Assembly: GCA_024637055.1 (NCBI GenBank)
Contig: JAGXFZ010000004.1
Location: 1 to 54,863 of the forward strand
Source of the DNA: Gracilibacter sp.
Lineage (GTDB): Bacteria > Bacillota > Desulfitobacteriia > Desulfitobacteriales > Syntrophobotulaceae
DNA length: 54,863 nt
Direction: 5' to 3'
Both the position numbers and the translations under genes were made by a program. The notes beneath the pieces are model-generated. The model worked only from the letters and a program-made list of their open reading frames with translations, did no database searches and had not been told where the DNA came from. Position 1 is the first letter of the stretch, and every line of letters starts with the position of its first letter. Below are positions 1-8,760 of the stretch, piece after piece.

Positions 1-389
1 TCAAGACCTTCCCAGCAAAAATATTTAAATTCACCCTTGAGGGGAAGGTAGTTGCCTTTGTTCAGCTAGTGGAAAATGGTAGGGAACTATTTTTTTTATT
101 TGGGGGATTCCAGCATAGTCTAAATCAAAAATATGACCTATATATAAATATGTTGTTGCAGATAATCAACTATGGGCTGAACAGAGGAGTAAAACAGATT
201 GATTTTGGACAAACCACCGAGAAAACCAAGCTTAAACTAGGAGCTCTGCAAGAGCCTAAGTATCTATATGTGCATCATAGTAATCGAATAATTAATGCTT
301 TATTGGCTATGCTGGTAGGCAAGTTTTCCTATCGTCGTTATGAGGTCTACCATAAGGTGTTTAGGGAGTTTGAGGTGGATAGAGATTGA
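1..389 (+). CDS. GNAT/FemAB-like acyltransferase, C-terminal part (cut by window edge)
   Basis: The reading frame is open from base 3, so the gene begins before the window; an internal GTG at 69 is unlikely to be the real start. About 128 residues are visible. They contain a strand rich in FFLFGG followed by a helix and the segment KQIDFGQTTEKTKLKLGA, which resembles the end of the GNAT fold in FemAB/BioF2-like acyltransferases that move acyl or aminoacyl groups to amines. The stop overlaps the start of the next gene by four bases, so it belongs to the same operon as the radical SAM genes. The substrate is unknown. The family call rests on fold-like pattern only and is moderate. Confidence 0.5.
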   Translation, partial: KTFPAKIFKFTLEGKVVAFVQLVENGRELFFLFGGFQHSLNQKYDLYINMLLQIINYGLNRGVKQIDFGQTTEKTKLKLGALQEPKYLYVHHSNRIINALLAMLVGKFSYRRYEVYHKVFREFEVDRD

Positions 390-1723
390 AAGTCTTACTA
401 GTAAAATGCCATAAAAGAACAATCTTTTCTATGTTTGAGCCAATTGTTACAGAACCGTTAGAATTGGAGTATTTATCAGGACTCTTAGGGAAGTTGGAAA
501 TAGAACATAAGATTTACGACCCCCTGATGGAGGGAGGAAGTTTTGAAAAGATATTCGAAGCTTATAAGCCTGAAGTGCTCCTATTATCAGGATATATAAC
601 GGCAGTAGATCAGATCATTAGCTATTCCCGATTTGCGAAGAACATGTATACGAATGTAAAAGTTGTAGTGGGCGGGGTCCATGCTGAGATAAATTATCAG
701 GATTTTTTTGTTGATACGGTCGATTTTATTGTTCACTCTGATGGAATAAATACCTTGGAGAAGCTATTAACAATCGACTTTACTAAGGAAAAGGCTCTAG
801 AAATAGAAGGTATTGCCTTTTATGATGGAGATAGATGGCAGGTTAATAGTAAAATTGAGACACCTATAGAAAACCTACCACTTCCAGATAGAAGCTACTT
901 TGAAAAATACAATACAAGAACTAAATACATGAATTATTATCCTGTTGCTTTATTAAGAACAGCCTTATCTTGTCCGCATAACTGTAATTTCTGCTACTGC
1001 AAATTACTTAATGGGGGTACGTATGTGGCTCGAAGTATTAATTCTGTAGTAGAGGAAATCAGGGGAATAGACTCAGAGTTTATATGGATTGTAGATGATA
1101 CCTTCCTCCTAGACAGGGCAAGACTTCTAGAGTTTATCGCTCAAATTAAACGTAAAAAAATTGAGAAAAAGTTTATCGCCTATTCAAGGGTAGACTTTAT
1201 TGCAAACAATGAAGAGATCATCAGCGAGTTAGCAGATATTGGGTTTATTGAGCTTATCGTAGGCATGGAAGCAGTTGATAATCAAAAACTAGAAGGGTTT
1301 AATAAGCAGTATCCTGCAAACGAAAACTTGAAGGCTGCAGAGATATTAGCCAAGAGTGGTATAAGGCTGACAGGACTCTTTATTGTTGGCGTAGATTTTA
1401 CCCTGAAGGATTTTAGAAATCTTAGCAGTTGGATTAAGAAAATGAGGTTGGACTCTTACGCCGTTTCCATATTCACACCTTTAAAGGGCACAGAAGTTTA
1501 TCAGAAGTATCAGAATCAAATACAGACTACAGATTATTCGAAGTATGACTTTTTGCATTTGACCTTGAAACCTTCACAAATGAGTGCCGCTTTTTTCTAC
1601 CTGAATTTTTACCCGCTTTATCTTGGTCAATTCTTCCGGAGCAGATATATTAGAAGATATATCAGAAATCTTATTTTTAAAAGCTTCAAAAGAATGCTTG
1701 GGTTTGGAGAAAAACATGAATAA
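386..1723 (+). CDS. B12-binding-type radical SAM protein (first of four)
   Basis: This 445-residue protein has an N-terminal Rossmann-like half (about residues 1-140, with the GGVHAE segment typical of cobalamin-binding radical SAM enzymes) and a central radical SAM barrel. The cluster motif is C196-x3-C200-x2-C203 within SCPHNCNFCYC, which would hold the 4Fe-4S cluster that cleaves S-adenosylmethionine. The C-terminal 80 residues are basic and aromatic. The start is TTG, overlapping the previous stop by four bases. Known relatives methylate, cyclise or rearrange unactivated carbons in lipids, pigments and natural products. It resembles the genes at 2371 and 5095, which suggests duplication. 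No substrate can be named. Confidence 0.85.
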   Translation: MKVLLVKCHKRTIFSMFEPIVTEPLELEYLSGLLGKLEIEHKIYDPLMEGGSFEKIFEAYKPEVLLLSGYITAVDQIISYSRFAKNMYTNVKVVVGGVHAEINYQDFFVDTVDFIVHSDGINTLEKLLTIDFTKEKALEIEGIAFYDGDRWQVNSKIETPIENLPLPDRSYFEKYNTRTKYMNYYPVALLRTALSCPHNCNFCYCKLLNGGTYVARSINSVVEEIRGIDSEFIWIVDDTFLLDRARLLEFIAQIKRKKIEKKFIAYSRVDFIANNEEIISELADIGFIELIVGMEAVDNQKLEGFNKQYPANENLKAAEILAKSGIRLTGLFIVGVDFTLKDFRNLSSWIKKMRLDSYAVSIFTPLKGTEVYQKYQNQIQTTDYSKYDFLHLTLKPSQMSAAFFYLNFYPLYLGQFFRSRYIRRYIRNLIFKSFKRMLGFGEKHE

Positions 1724-2374
1724 GCAGGTGATTTGGGACTTCTGGGCTAAGCACTATGAAAATCTGTGGGTACAAAAATATTCTCTTAGGCCGACGAGGC
1801 GAGAAGTACTATCAAATCTAAAAGAAAAGCTGAAAGCAGATAACAATAACAAAATCTTAGATGTGGGCTGTGGCACAGGGCAATTACTTAGGGAGTTAAG
1901 ATCAAGGTTTAAACAATTTAAGCTGGAGTTACTAGGCATCGATTTCTCCAAGGAAATGATCCACCAGGCTATAGAAAAGGATAACACTATAAGCTATCAG
2001 CGCCTTGATGTTAGAAATATAAGCAGTATAAGTGAGATAGATGAAAAATATACTTTGTGCTTTGTACGCACTCCTTTCCTTACTATGAGAACCAACCTAA
2101 GGCCATTCGTCAATTCGCCGATTCCTTAAAGGCTGGAGGCTATCTCCTTTTAGCCCAATCCTCTCAGAATTCATTTTATGACCAACTGGTTTTATCTTTG
2201 GTGAAGCTTACAACAGGAAAAGCTAATTACCCAAGTGTAAACTCAATTTTGGAGATGACGAAAAGCTCCTTTGAATGTGAACGGATAATAAAGATCAAAG
2301 AAAGTTTTTTCATGCCTTCCATTTATTTATTTGTTCTAGCAAAAAGAACTTTACATGAGGGGATTAAAAGATGA
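1716..2374 (+). pseudogene. Class I SAM methyltransferase, split by a one-base frameshift near 2051
   Basis: Translation from ATG 1716 gives a class I methyltransferase N-terminus with the SAM-binding motif ILDVGCGTGQLLREL and the acidic motif GIDFSKEM. After DEKY at about 2051 the frame turns into nonsense and ends at 2129. The expected continuation, FVLCTHSFPYYENQ and then LKAGGYLLLAQSS, lies in another frame up to 2374. Adding one G between TAT and ACT at 2051-2052 would restore KYDFVLCTHSF, a normal motif-IV region, and one 220-residue protein. Either a recent single-base deletion or a sequence error is likely. The stop overlaps the next start as ATGA, so the gene was built for translational coupling inside the radical SAM operon. 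Confidence 0.8.
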
Positions 2375-3762
2375 ATATCTTATTGATTCGGCCTAAGCCC
2401 AATAAAGAGACGATCGGTTTACAGCATGTAATGATTTGTGAACCCCTAGAGCTAGAATATCTAGCCGCTAACATAGAAAGAAAAGATGTAAATGTTGTAA
2501 TTATTGATATGATATTAGAAAAAAGATCTTTGGAGTATTTTATAAAAGAGTACAATCCTGACGTCGTAGGCATGAGTGGTTATATTACTCATGTAAATGT
2601 GATAAAGGACTATGCCAAAAGAATCAAAACAGTGAATCCAGACTGCAAAGTTGTGGTAGGGGGTGTCCATGCCGAAGTTTTGCCCCAAGATTTCATCAGC
2701 GAAGAGATAGATTATATTGTAGAGGCCAACGGGATAAAAACCTTTAATTCAATCATAAATAATTTAAAGCTATCAGAAATAGAGAGTAGCTATGAAGAGA
2801 TAGAGAGTACCGATGCAGGGATAGAAGGAACCTATAGAGAAGGGAAGAAGAGTCTAAAGGAAACTTCTTTTCAGCATCTTTTTCCCGACCGGGAGAAGGT
2901 AGCAAGGTATAGGCATAAATATTATTACATGTTTCATAATCCATGTGCCTTAATTAAAACTTCCTTTGGCTGTCCTTATAACTGTAGTTTTTGTTATTGC
3001 AAAGAGATTACTGAAGGAAAATACTTTGCCAGGAGCATAGACTCTGTAATCGAGGAATTAAAAGAGATACCCGAACCAGAGATTTATATCGTCGACGATG
3101 ATTTTCTGTTTTCTAAGGAGCGAGTTTTAGATTTTTGCCTAAAACTTAAAGAGCATAACATTCAAAAAAGGTTCCTTGTCTATGGCCGGACTGATTTTAT
3201 TAGTAAGAATGAAGATGTAATCCAAACCTTTCGGGAGCATGGGCTTGGCGCTGTTATCGTTGGGCTGGAATCCTTTAGAAATGAAGATTTAAATAAATAC
3301 AATAAACGAACCAGCATTTTAGAAAATGAAGAGGCCATAAGAATTCTCCAAAGGTATAATATTGAGGTTTACGGAACCTTAATTCTAGGGATGGACTTCT
3401 CAAAAGAAGACTTTGTAAACCTCTACAAGTGGATAAGAAAGATGGGCTTAATCTTTGTCAACTTGCAACCTCTTACTCCCTTAAAAGGAACGGACATTTA
3501 TGAAGTCTACGAGGAAGATCTGGCCATCAAGAGGGAAGAATTTGAAAAATGGGACTTGGCTCACCTTGTACTAAAACCGGAAAAAATGACTACTCGTAGG
3601 TATTACTATGAAATTATAAAACTATATTACAAAATAACCATGCATCCCACTAACGTAAAAAAGCTTATAAAAAAGTACGGATTAAAGGAAGTACTTAAGT
3701 TGTCTTATGGCAGTAGTGCCGTAACCTTACAATACCTGCAAAAAATACTAAGAGGTAAATAG
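2371..3762 (+). CDS. B12-binding-type radical SAM protein (second of four)
   Basis: This 463-residue protein has the same layout as the gene at 386. A cobalamin-type N-terminal domain contains KVVVGGVHAEVLPQDF, and the radical SAM barrel carries C201-x3-C205-x2-C208 in GCPYNCSFCYCKE. The phrase IYIVDDDFLF follows at the second strand. The C-terminus, from about residue 400, is a helical extension with MTTRRYYYEIIKLYY, also found in the gene at 5095. An acidic, low-complexity stretch (about residues 130-170) separates the two domains and is absent from the first gene. The ATG overlaps the methyltransferase stop. A carbon-methylating or carbon-carbon-forming role is typical of the class, but the substrate is unknown. 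Confidence 0.85.
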   Translation: MNILLIRPKPNKETIGLQHVMICEPLELEYLAANIERKDVNVVIIDMILEKRSLEYFIKEYNPDVVGMSGYITHVNVIKDYAKRIKTVNPDCKVVVGGVHAEVLPQDFISEEIDYIVEANGIKTFNSIINNLKLSEIESSYEEIESTDAGIEGTYREGKKSLKETSFQHLFPDREKVARYRHKYYYMFHNPCALIKTSFGCPYNCSFCYCKEITEGKYFARSIDSVIEELKEIPEPEIYIVDDDFLFSKERVLDFCLKLKEHNIQKRFLVYGRTDFISKNEDVIQTFREHGLGAVIVGLESFRNEDLNKYNKRTSILENEEAIRILQRYNIEVYGTLILGMDFSKEDFVNLYKWIRKMGLIFVNLQPLTPLKGTDIYEVYEEDLAIKREEFEKWDLAHLVLKPEKMTTRRYYYEIIKLYYKITMHPTNVKKLIKKYGLKEVLKLSYGSSAVTLQYLQKILRGK

Positions 3763-3763
3763 T

Positions 3764-5080
3764 ATGAAGAAAATACTGCTTATTCAGTCTACTCCCTATG
3801 ATTCTTTGAGAAGTCCGATAAAAAAGAAAAAGCTATACTTCGTAGGCTTGGCCTTACCTCTTTTGGCTGCTTTAACCCCTAAGGATTGGGAAGTCGAAAT
3901 CATATTGGAAACTATCGAGGACATACCTTTTGATACAGATGCAGATATAATTGCGATTGGGTCAATGGGACATGCTATAGTTCGTTCCATCGATATTGCC
4001 AAGGAGTTTAAAAAGAAAGGCAAAACTGTAATACTTGGTGGCTACATGGCCAGCCTTATGGCTGAAGAAGCTCTTCAATACTGTGACTGTGTAGTAATAG
4101 GGGATGCAGAAAAAGTGTGGGAAAAGGTTCTCCAAGATTATGAAGCAGGAGTTTTAAGCAGTTTTTACCAAGAGGAGCTAGAATCTCTCTCTACTCCACC
4201 TCCCCGATTTGATTTAATTCTGAATAAGAATATCGGCGACTTTTTACCTGTCCAAGCAGGAAGAGGATGTCCTAATTCTTGTAGCTTTTGTTCAGTTTAC
4301 TGCCTTTATAAGAACAAGTATTATAAAAGAGAGATATCAGAGGTAATTAGGGATATAAAACAAGTGAAAGAGTTAGGCTTTCGTAAGTTTTTATTGTTAG
4401 ATGATAATATCATAGCTGATAGGAACTATTTAAATGAGCTGTGCAGAGAAATTAAAAAATTAGACATGAGGTGGGCCTCCCAATGCTCTATCACAATCGG
4501 TGAGGATAAAGAATTACTGCAGATGGTATCAGACAGCGGTTGTATCGCCTTAAGCTTTGGCTTAGAAAGTATTTCAGCAGAAAGTCTTAAATCTATGGAT
4601 AAATCCTGGGCAAACCCGCTGGAATATGGAAAGCTGATAGAAAATATCCAGCAAGCTGGTATAGATGTATCGACGGAAATGGTGGTAGGTGCTGATGGAG
4701 ACAGTCTCAGTTCTATCAAAGCTACCGCCAAGTTCATCAAAGATAATAAAGTTGTAGTACCCAGATTTTATATACTCACCCCTATCCCCGGAACGAAGTA
4801 TTTTAAGGACTTGAAGGCCCAAAATAGGATTTATAACCAAGATATTTATTCCTACAACGGCAGTGAAGCAGTACATCTGCCCAAGAATATGACTCCGGAA
4901 GAACTAACTAAGGCCTACTGGGACTTATATGAGGAAGTCTTTTCTTTGGAATCCATAATCAAAAGAACCATAATCAGGGGAGATTTCTTCAAAAAGGCAG
5001 ACAGATATATGTTTTATTTCATGGTAAATTTATATTATCGTTACCAGATCAAACAAAAGATTACTCCAAATATTATCTAG
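3764..5080 (+). CDS. Radical SAM protein of the B12-binding type (third of four, divergent)
   Basis: This 438-residue protein starts one base after the previous stop. Residues 1-140 form an N-terminal B12-binding-like domain with VILGGYMASLMAEEAL and a CDCVVIGDAE turn; residues 160-380 form the radical SAM barrel with C169-x3-C173-x2-C176 in RGCPNSCSFCSVY. The sequence LLLDDNIIADRNYL matches the conserved second-strand segment of HpnJ/BchE-like enzymes, and FGLESISAESLKSMDK is a classic barrel motif. It is clearly less similar to the other three members, so it probably does a different step of the same pathway. No catalytic substrate can be assigned from the sequence. Confidence 0.85.
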   Translation: MKKILLIQSTPYDSLRSPIKKKKLYFVGLALPLLAALTPKDWEVEIILETIEDIPFDTDADIIAIGSMGHAIVRSIDIAKEFKKKGKTVILGGYMASLMAEEALQYCDCVVIGDAEKVWEKVLQDYEAGVLSSFYQEELESLSTPPPRFDLILNKNIGDFLPVQAGRGCPNSCSFCSVYCLYKNKYYKREISEVIRDIKQVKELGFRKFLLLDDNIIADRNYLNELCREIKKLDMRWASQCSITIGEDKELLQMVSDSGCIALSFGLESISAESLKSMDKSWANPLEYGKLIENIQQAGIDVSTEMVVGADGDSLSSIKATAKFIKDNKVVVPRFYILTPIPGTKYFKDLKAQNRIYNQDIYSYNGSEAVHLPKNMTPEELTKAYWDLYEEVFSLESIIKRTIIRGDFFKKADRYMFYFMVNLYYRYQIKQKITPNII

Positions 5081-5094
5081 CGAGGGAATAACCT

Positions 5095-6453
5095 ATGAAG
5101 GTACTTTTAGTAAGACCTCCAAGAATTAAACAAGCAGTTGCTCTAGGTGAATTTATGTATAGCGAGCCCATTGGTCTGGAAATGGTTTATGCCATGCTAG
5201 AGGATAGTCATCAGGTTGAGATATTAGACCTTATGTCCGAGAAGATAGCAATTGAGGATAAAATAAGTGATTACAAACCACAAGTTGTAGGTATCACCAC
5301 ATTGTGTATTGATATCCCGACAGTTAAGAGTCTGGCGGAAAGAGTGAAAAGGTATGATCCGAATATAATTACAGTCATCGGAGGAACCCAGACTTTTTTA
5401 AACAGTGAAGGTTTTTTTATTGATTCAGTTGACCACGTGATGAGATATACAACGAAGAAGACGATTAAAGAGCTTTTTGGTTATCTAGAAAAGGGAGAGA
5501 ACCCTCCTGTTATCGATGGGATTTGTAGCAGAGTAAACAATTACAAGACTACAAGTAAATATGGCATTAACGAATATGTAAAACCCAACCGAGCCTCAAC
5601 TACTAAATATAGAAGAAACTATACTTATTTTGGTTATAAGCCCTGTGCTATTATGGGGACAGCTCAAGGTTGTTCGAAAGTCTGCCGCTTCTGTCTAAGG
5701 TGGAGGATTGAAGGACCTACAGAAGAGTATTTTCCTATGAATTTTGTAAGAGAAGAGATTATAAGTATTCAAGAAGAGAACATAATGATTTTTGATAATG
5801 ATTTTCTCCACAACGCAGACAGGCTTGAAGAGCTTTGTGACTTTTTGGAGAGGGAGAATATCCATAAGAACTTTATTTGTTATGCCAGCGTAAATAGTAT
5901 TTTAATGAATAAAGAAATAATAAGACGCTTTCATTCTTTAGGGTTAAAGGCTGTCTTAGTCGGATACGAGACTTTTAAAGATGAGGAACTGCAAAAGTAC
6001 GATAAGAAATCTAGTGTTCATGATAATGTGAAAGCCAGTAAGTTTTTAAAAGAAATTGGCTTAGACGTCTGGGCCTCGTTTATGATTCATCCCGACTGGA
6101 GTAGTGAGGACTTTAAGTCCTTTAGAAGATATATCAAGACTTTAAATCCCGAGACTTCAACCTTTTCGCCGTTAACTCCTTTTCCCAACCTTCCTCTTTA
6201 TCAGGAATATAGAGATAGGTTGCTGGTGGCGGAGGAGGATTATGAAAAATGGAGCTTTGGGCAGGTCACCATAATGCCTTCCAGCATGAGCTTAAGAAGA
6301 TATTACTACGAGATTTTAAAGACTAATCTGTATGTAAACTTACCTCTTAAAAATATAAAGTATCTAACTAAAAGATTCGGTATTTTTAGTGTATTTAGGC
6401 TCCTTAGAGGTTCTGTGAGTTTATTTATTAAATATATTAAGTTGATGTTATAA
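5095..6453 (+). CDS. B12-binding-type radical SAM protein (fourth of four)
   Basis: This 452-residue protein has an N-terminal B12-type domain (VIGGTQTFLNSEGFF in place of the GGVHAE segment of its paralogues) and a radical SAM barrel with C193-x3-C197-x2-C200 in GCSKVCRFCLRW. The conserved strand-two phrase is present as MIFDNDFLHNAD. The C-terminal extension MSLRRYYYEILKTNLY closely matches that of the gene at 2371. It follows the third gene by 14 bases with its own ribosome site (GAGGGAATAACC). No terminator is evident in the 89 bases before the next gene. It is likely the last dedicated gene of the cluster, though read-through to ptb is possible. Confidence 0.85.
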   Translation: MKVLLVRPPRIKQAVALGEFMYSEPIGLEMVYAMLEDSHQVEILDLMSEKIAIEDKISDYKPQVVGITTLCIDIPTVKSLAERVKRYDPNIITVIGGTQTFLNSEGFFIDSVDHVMRYTTKKTIKELFGYLEKGENPPVIDGICSRVNNYKTTSKYGINEYVKPNRASTTKYRRNYTYFGYKPCAIMGTAQGCSKVCRFCLRWRIEGPTEEYFPMNFVREEIISIQEENIMIFDNDFLHNADRLEELCDFLERENIHKNFICYASVNSILMNKEIIRRFHSLGLKAVLVGYETFKDEELQKYDKKSSVHDNVKASKFLKEIGLDVWASFMIHPDWSSEDFKSFRRYIKTLNPETSTFSPLTPFPNLPLYQEYRDRLLVAEEDYEKWSFGQVTIMPSSMSLRRYYYEILKTNLYVNLPLKNIKYLTKRFGIFSVFRLLRGSVSLFIKYIKLML

Positions 6454-6542
6454 TTAGTGAGAACAACATAAATATATGACTAGCGTGTAACAACCATAGA
6501 AATAATTTTCTGCTTCTGGCTTACATAAATGGAGGTATTGTC

Positions 6543-7457
6543 TTGTTTAATAATTTTAATGAGCTTTTTGAAGCAGCGCGAAAACTTGGTCAAGTAACGA
6601 TTAGCGTAGCTGTGGCACAAGAGCGGGGGGTACTTGAGGCTATCAAAGAAGCTGAAAAGTCAGGGCTGGGCAAAGCGATACTTGTCGGTAATAAAGAGCT
6701 CATTAGCCAGATGATGGAGGACATTGGGCTTTCTGATAATAGCCGGATTATCGATATAGTTGACCCGGATCAGGCAGCGTTAAGAGCCGTAGAGCTGGTT
6801 CACGACGGTGAAGCTCAAATTCTTATGAAAGGCCTGATTAATACTAGCAACTTTATGCGGGCTGTCTTAAATCGAGAAAAAGGTCTGCGCAGTGGAAGTA
6901 TTTTAAGCCACTTTGCAGCTTTAGAGATTCCGGGGGAAAAGAAACTGACTTTCCATACCGATGGGGGAATTAACATTGCTCCAGATTTGAAGCAAAAGAG
7001 ACAAATTCTTACTAATTCGCTGGCGGCGCTGAAGGCGTTAGGATTTACTAGACCGAAAGTTGCTGTACTTGCTGCGAATGAGCAAGTAAGTCCTAAAATG
7101 CAGGCAACGATCGATGCGGCAGCTTTAGTCGCCATGGCCTATGCGGGTGAACTTCCGGAGTGTGAGATTGAAGGACCGATGGCAATGGATGTTGCTGCCA
7201 GTAGAGAATCTGCAGAGCATAAAGGGATTCAGAGTAAGATTGCGGGGGATGTTGATCTCTTCCTCTTCCCTACCATAGAAGCTGGAAACAGTGTTGCGAA
7301 AGCCTTGATCAAGTATGCTAAAGCTATGAACGCTGGTGTTATCTTGGGGGCAACCAATCCAATTATTTTGGTCTCTCGTTCAGATAAGGCGGAGTCCAAG
7401 TTGAATTCCTTAGCGTTAGCTTCGCTTATCGTTAAAGGAAGTGAAAACCGTCAATAA
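6543..7457 (+). CDS. ptb: Phosphate butyryltransferase-type enzyme
   Basis: This 304-residue protein matches the phosphate acetyl/butyryltransferase family, which interconverts acyl-CoA and acyl phosphate in the cytoplasm. Family segments include ILMKGLINTSNFMRAVL, the HTDGGINIAPDL region and the C-terminal FPTIEAGNSVAKAL with GVILGATNPI. It starts at TTG 6543 behind GGAGGT with good spacing. The usual partner, butyrate kinase (buk), is not next to it; a double-ACT protein is. Length and motifs favour Ptb over acetyl-type Pta. The true acyl substrate (butyryl or branched chain) cannot be told from sequence. It may supply acyl phosphate or recycle CoA from amino acid fermentation. Confidence 0.85.
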   Translation: MFNNFNELFEAARKLGQVTISVAVAQERGVLEAIKEAEKSGLGKAILVGNKELISQMMEDIGLSDNSRIIDIVDPDQAALRAVELVHDGEAQILMKGLINTSNFMRAVLNREKGLRSGSILSHFAALEIPGEKKLTFHTDGGINIAPDLKQKRQILTNSLAALKALGFTRPKVAVLAANEQVSPKMQATIDAAALVAMAYAGELPECEIEGPMAMDVAASRESAEHKGIQSKIAGDVDLFLFPTIEAGNSVAKALIKYAKAMNAGVILGATNPIILVSRSDKAESKLNSLALASLIVKGSENRQ

Positions 7458-7489
7458 ATTATCATAATAAAAAGTAAAGGAGATACGGC

Positions 7490-7936
7490 ATGATAGTCCG
7501 CCAATTATCGGTTATCTTAGAAAATAGACCGGGAGCAATCACTGAGGTACTCGCTGTTCTAAAAGAGAATGGAATCAACCTTCGTGCTTCCGCACTCGCT
7601 GAGTCAGGCGAGTTCGGTATTTTCCGTATTGTTGTTAATGATTCGGAGAAGGTTGAACATCTGCTGCTAAACTCAAATTTTACTGTAAGAGTTACTCAAG
7701 TTCTCGGGCTGACGTTGGATGACGACGCAGGCAGTTTATATCAAAATATGCTAAAGCTAACCGATGCAGGAATCAATGTGGAGTATACATATGGATTTGC
7801 CGCTTCCACAGACATAGGAGCTCGAGTTATTATAAAAGTAGACAACTTGCAACTGGCAGTAAGAATTCTTGATGAGCAACAGCTTCAAACTAATCCTAAA
7901 CATGAAGAAGATGAAATACCCGGATTCTATTGGTAA
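7490..7936 (+). CDS. Tandem ACT-domain protein
   Basis: The 148-residue protein consists of two ACT folds. The first opens with LSVILENRPGAITEVLAVL and GINLRASALAES (residues 5-40); the second covers about residues 75-135 and includes LTDAGINVEYTYGF. ACT domains bind amino acids and regulate enzymes. Stand-alone pairs like this often sit beside acyl-CoA or aryl-CoA metabolism genes in anaerobes, which fits the ptb gene 32 bases upstream. The ribosome site AAAGGAGATACGGC precedes an ATG start. It is a cytoplasmic ligand sensor by inference; the ligand and partner are unknown. Confidence 0.8.
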   Translation: MIVRQLSVILENRPGAITEVLAVLKENGINLRASALAESGEFGIFRIVVNDSEKVEHLLLNSNFTVRVTQVLGLTLDDDAGSLYQNMLKLTDAGINVEYTYGFAASTDIGARVIIKVDNLQLAVRILDEQQLQTNPKHEEDEIPGFYW

Positions 7937-7986
7937 ACCTTTATTATAAGAGGTTGCTTGAAGAAAACGATATTAAATAAAGAAAA

Positions 7987-8652
7987 TTGAGTGTTAATAA
8001 ACAAGGGGATAGTACTAAATTGCGAATTAGGAAAAAGCGGTGGGCGAAGCCCGAACTGGAAAAAGACCACAAGGTCATTTTCACACCCGAAGAAATCAAA
8101 GGAAATTGGGAAGAACTATTTGGGAATGATTCTACAATTCATTTAGAGTTGGGTTGTGGCAGAGGGACTTTCATAACTCAACTTGCAGCTAGGAATGAAA
8201 ATATCAATTACATCGTGATTGATACACATCATGAACTGTTAGTTAATGTCTTGAGAAAACTAAATGAAAACAATTTGGATAATGTAAGGATTGTTCCAAT
8301 GAATATAGAAAAAATAGGAGATATCTTTGCTCAAAATGAAATCGATAAAATCTATATTAACTTCTGTAATCCATGGCCAAACCGGAGACATCATAAAAGA
8401 AGATTGACCCATTCCAATTTCCTTGAAAAATATCAGGCTTTTTTAAAGAAAGGATCAGAAATCTGGTTGAAAACGGATGATGATCTACTTTTTACAGATA
8501 GTCTTGGTTACTTTAAAGTAACTGGTTTTGCCGAATTACACAGGACGTATGACTTATATCAAAGCGATTTCGAGGGAAATGTCATGACAGAATACGAAGA
8601 AAAATTTATCAATCAAGGGATTAAGATCAAGTTTGCAAAGTTTAAAATATAA
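7987..8652 (+). CDS. trmB: tRNA (guanine-N7-)-methyltransferase
   Basis: The protein (221 residues) makes m7G46 in tRNA using SAM. The SAM site is LELGCGRGTFITQLA (about residues 52-67), and the diagnostic TrmB signature is FCNPWPNRRHHKRRLTHSNF, a close match to the family consensus NPWPKxRHxKRRL. The acidic pair near KTDDDLLF and the end EYEEKFINQGIKIKF are also typical. The chosen start is TTG 7987; the ribosome site there is weak (AAAGAAAA), so the exact start is uncertain. A perfect 17-bp terminator stem follows immediately, making it the last gene of its transcript. Confidence 0.92.
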   Translation: MSVNKQGDSTKLRIRKKRWAKPELEKDHKVIFTPEEIKGNWEELFGNDSTIHLELGCGRGTFITQLAARNENINYIVIDTHHELLVNVLRKLNENNLDNVRIVPMNIEKIGDIFAQNEIDKIYINFCNPWPNRRHHKRRLTHSNFLEKYQAFLKKGSEIWLKTDDDLLFTDSLGYFKVTGFAELHRTYDLYQSDFEGNVMTEYEEKFINQGIKIKFAKFKI

Positions 8653-8706
8653 AAATGAACCAGTGTTTCAGGTAGTACTCCAAAAACACTGGTTCATTTT
8701 ATTCAC
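8652..8706 (+). terminator. Rho-independent terminator after trmB
   Basis: A perfect 17-bp inverted repeat (8652-8668 against 8684-8700, core AACCAGTGTTT) with a 15-base loop ends in TTTT. The A-rich 5' side would also serve the opposite strand, so it may stop transcripts from both sides. Confidence 0.9.
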
Positions 8707-8760
8707 TGTCTACAATATGGTTAGCAGAGAGCAACTTCATTCTTTTAGATTCTCTTAAAA

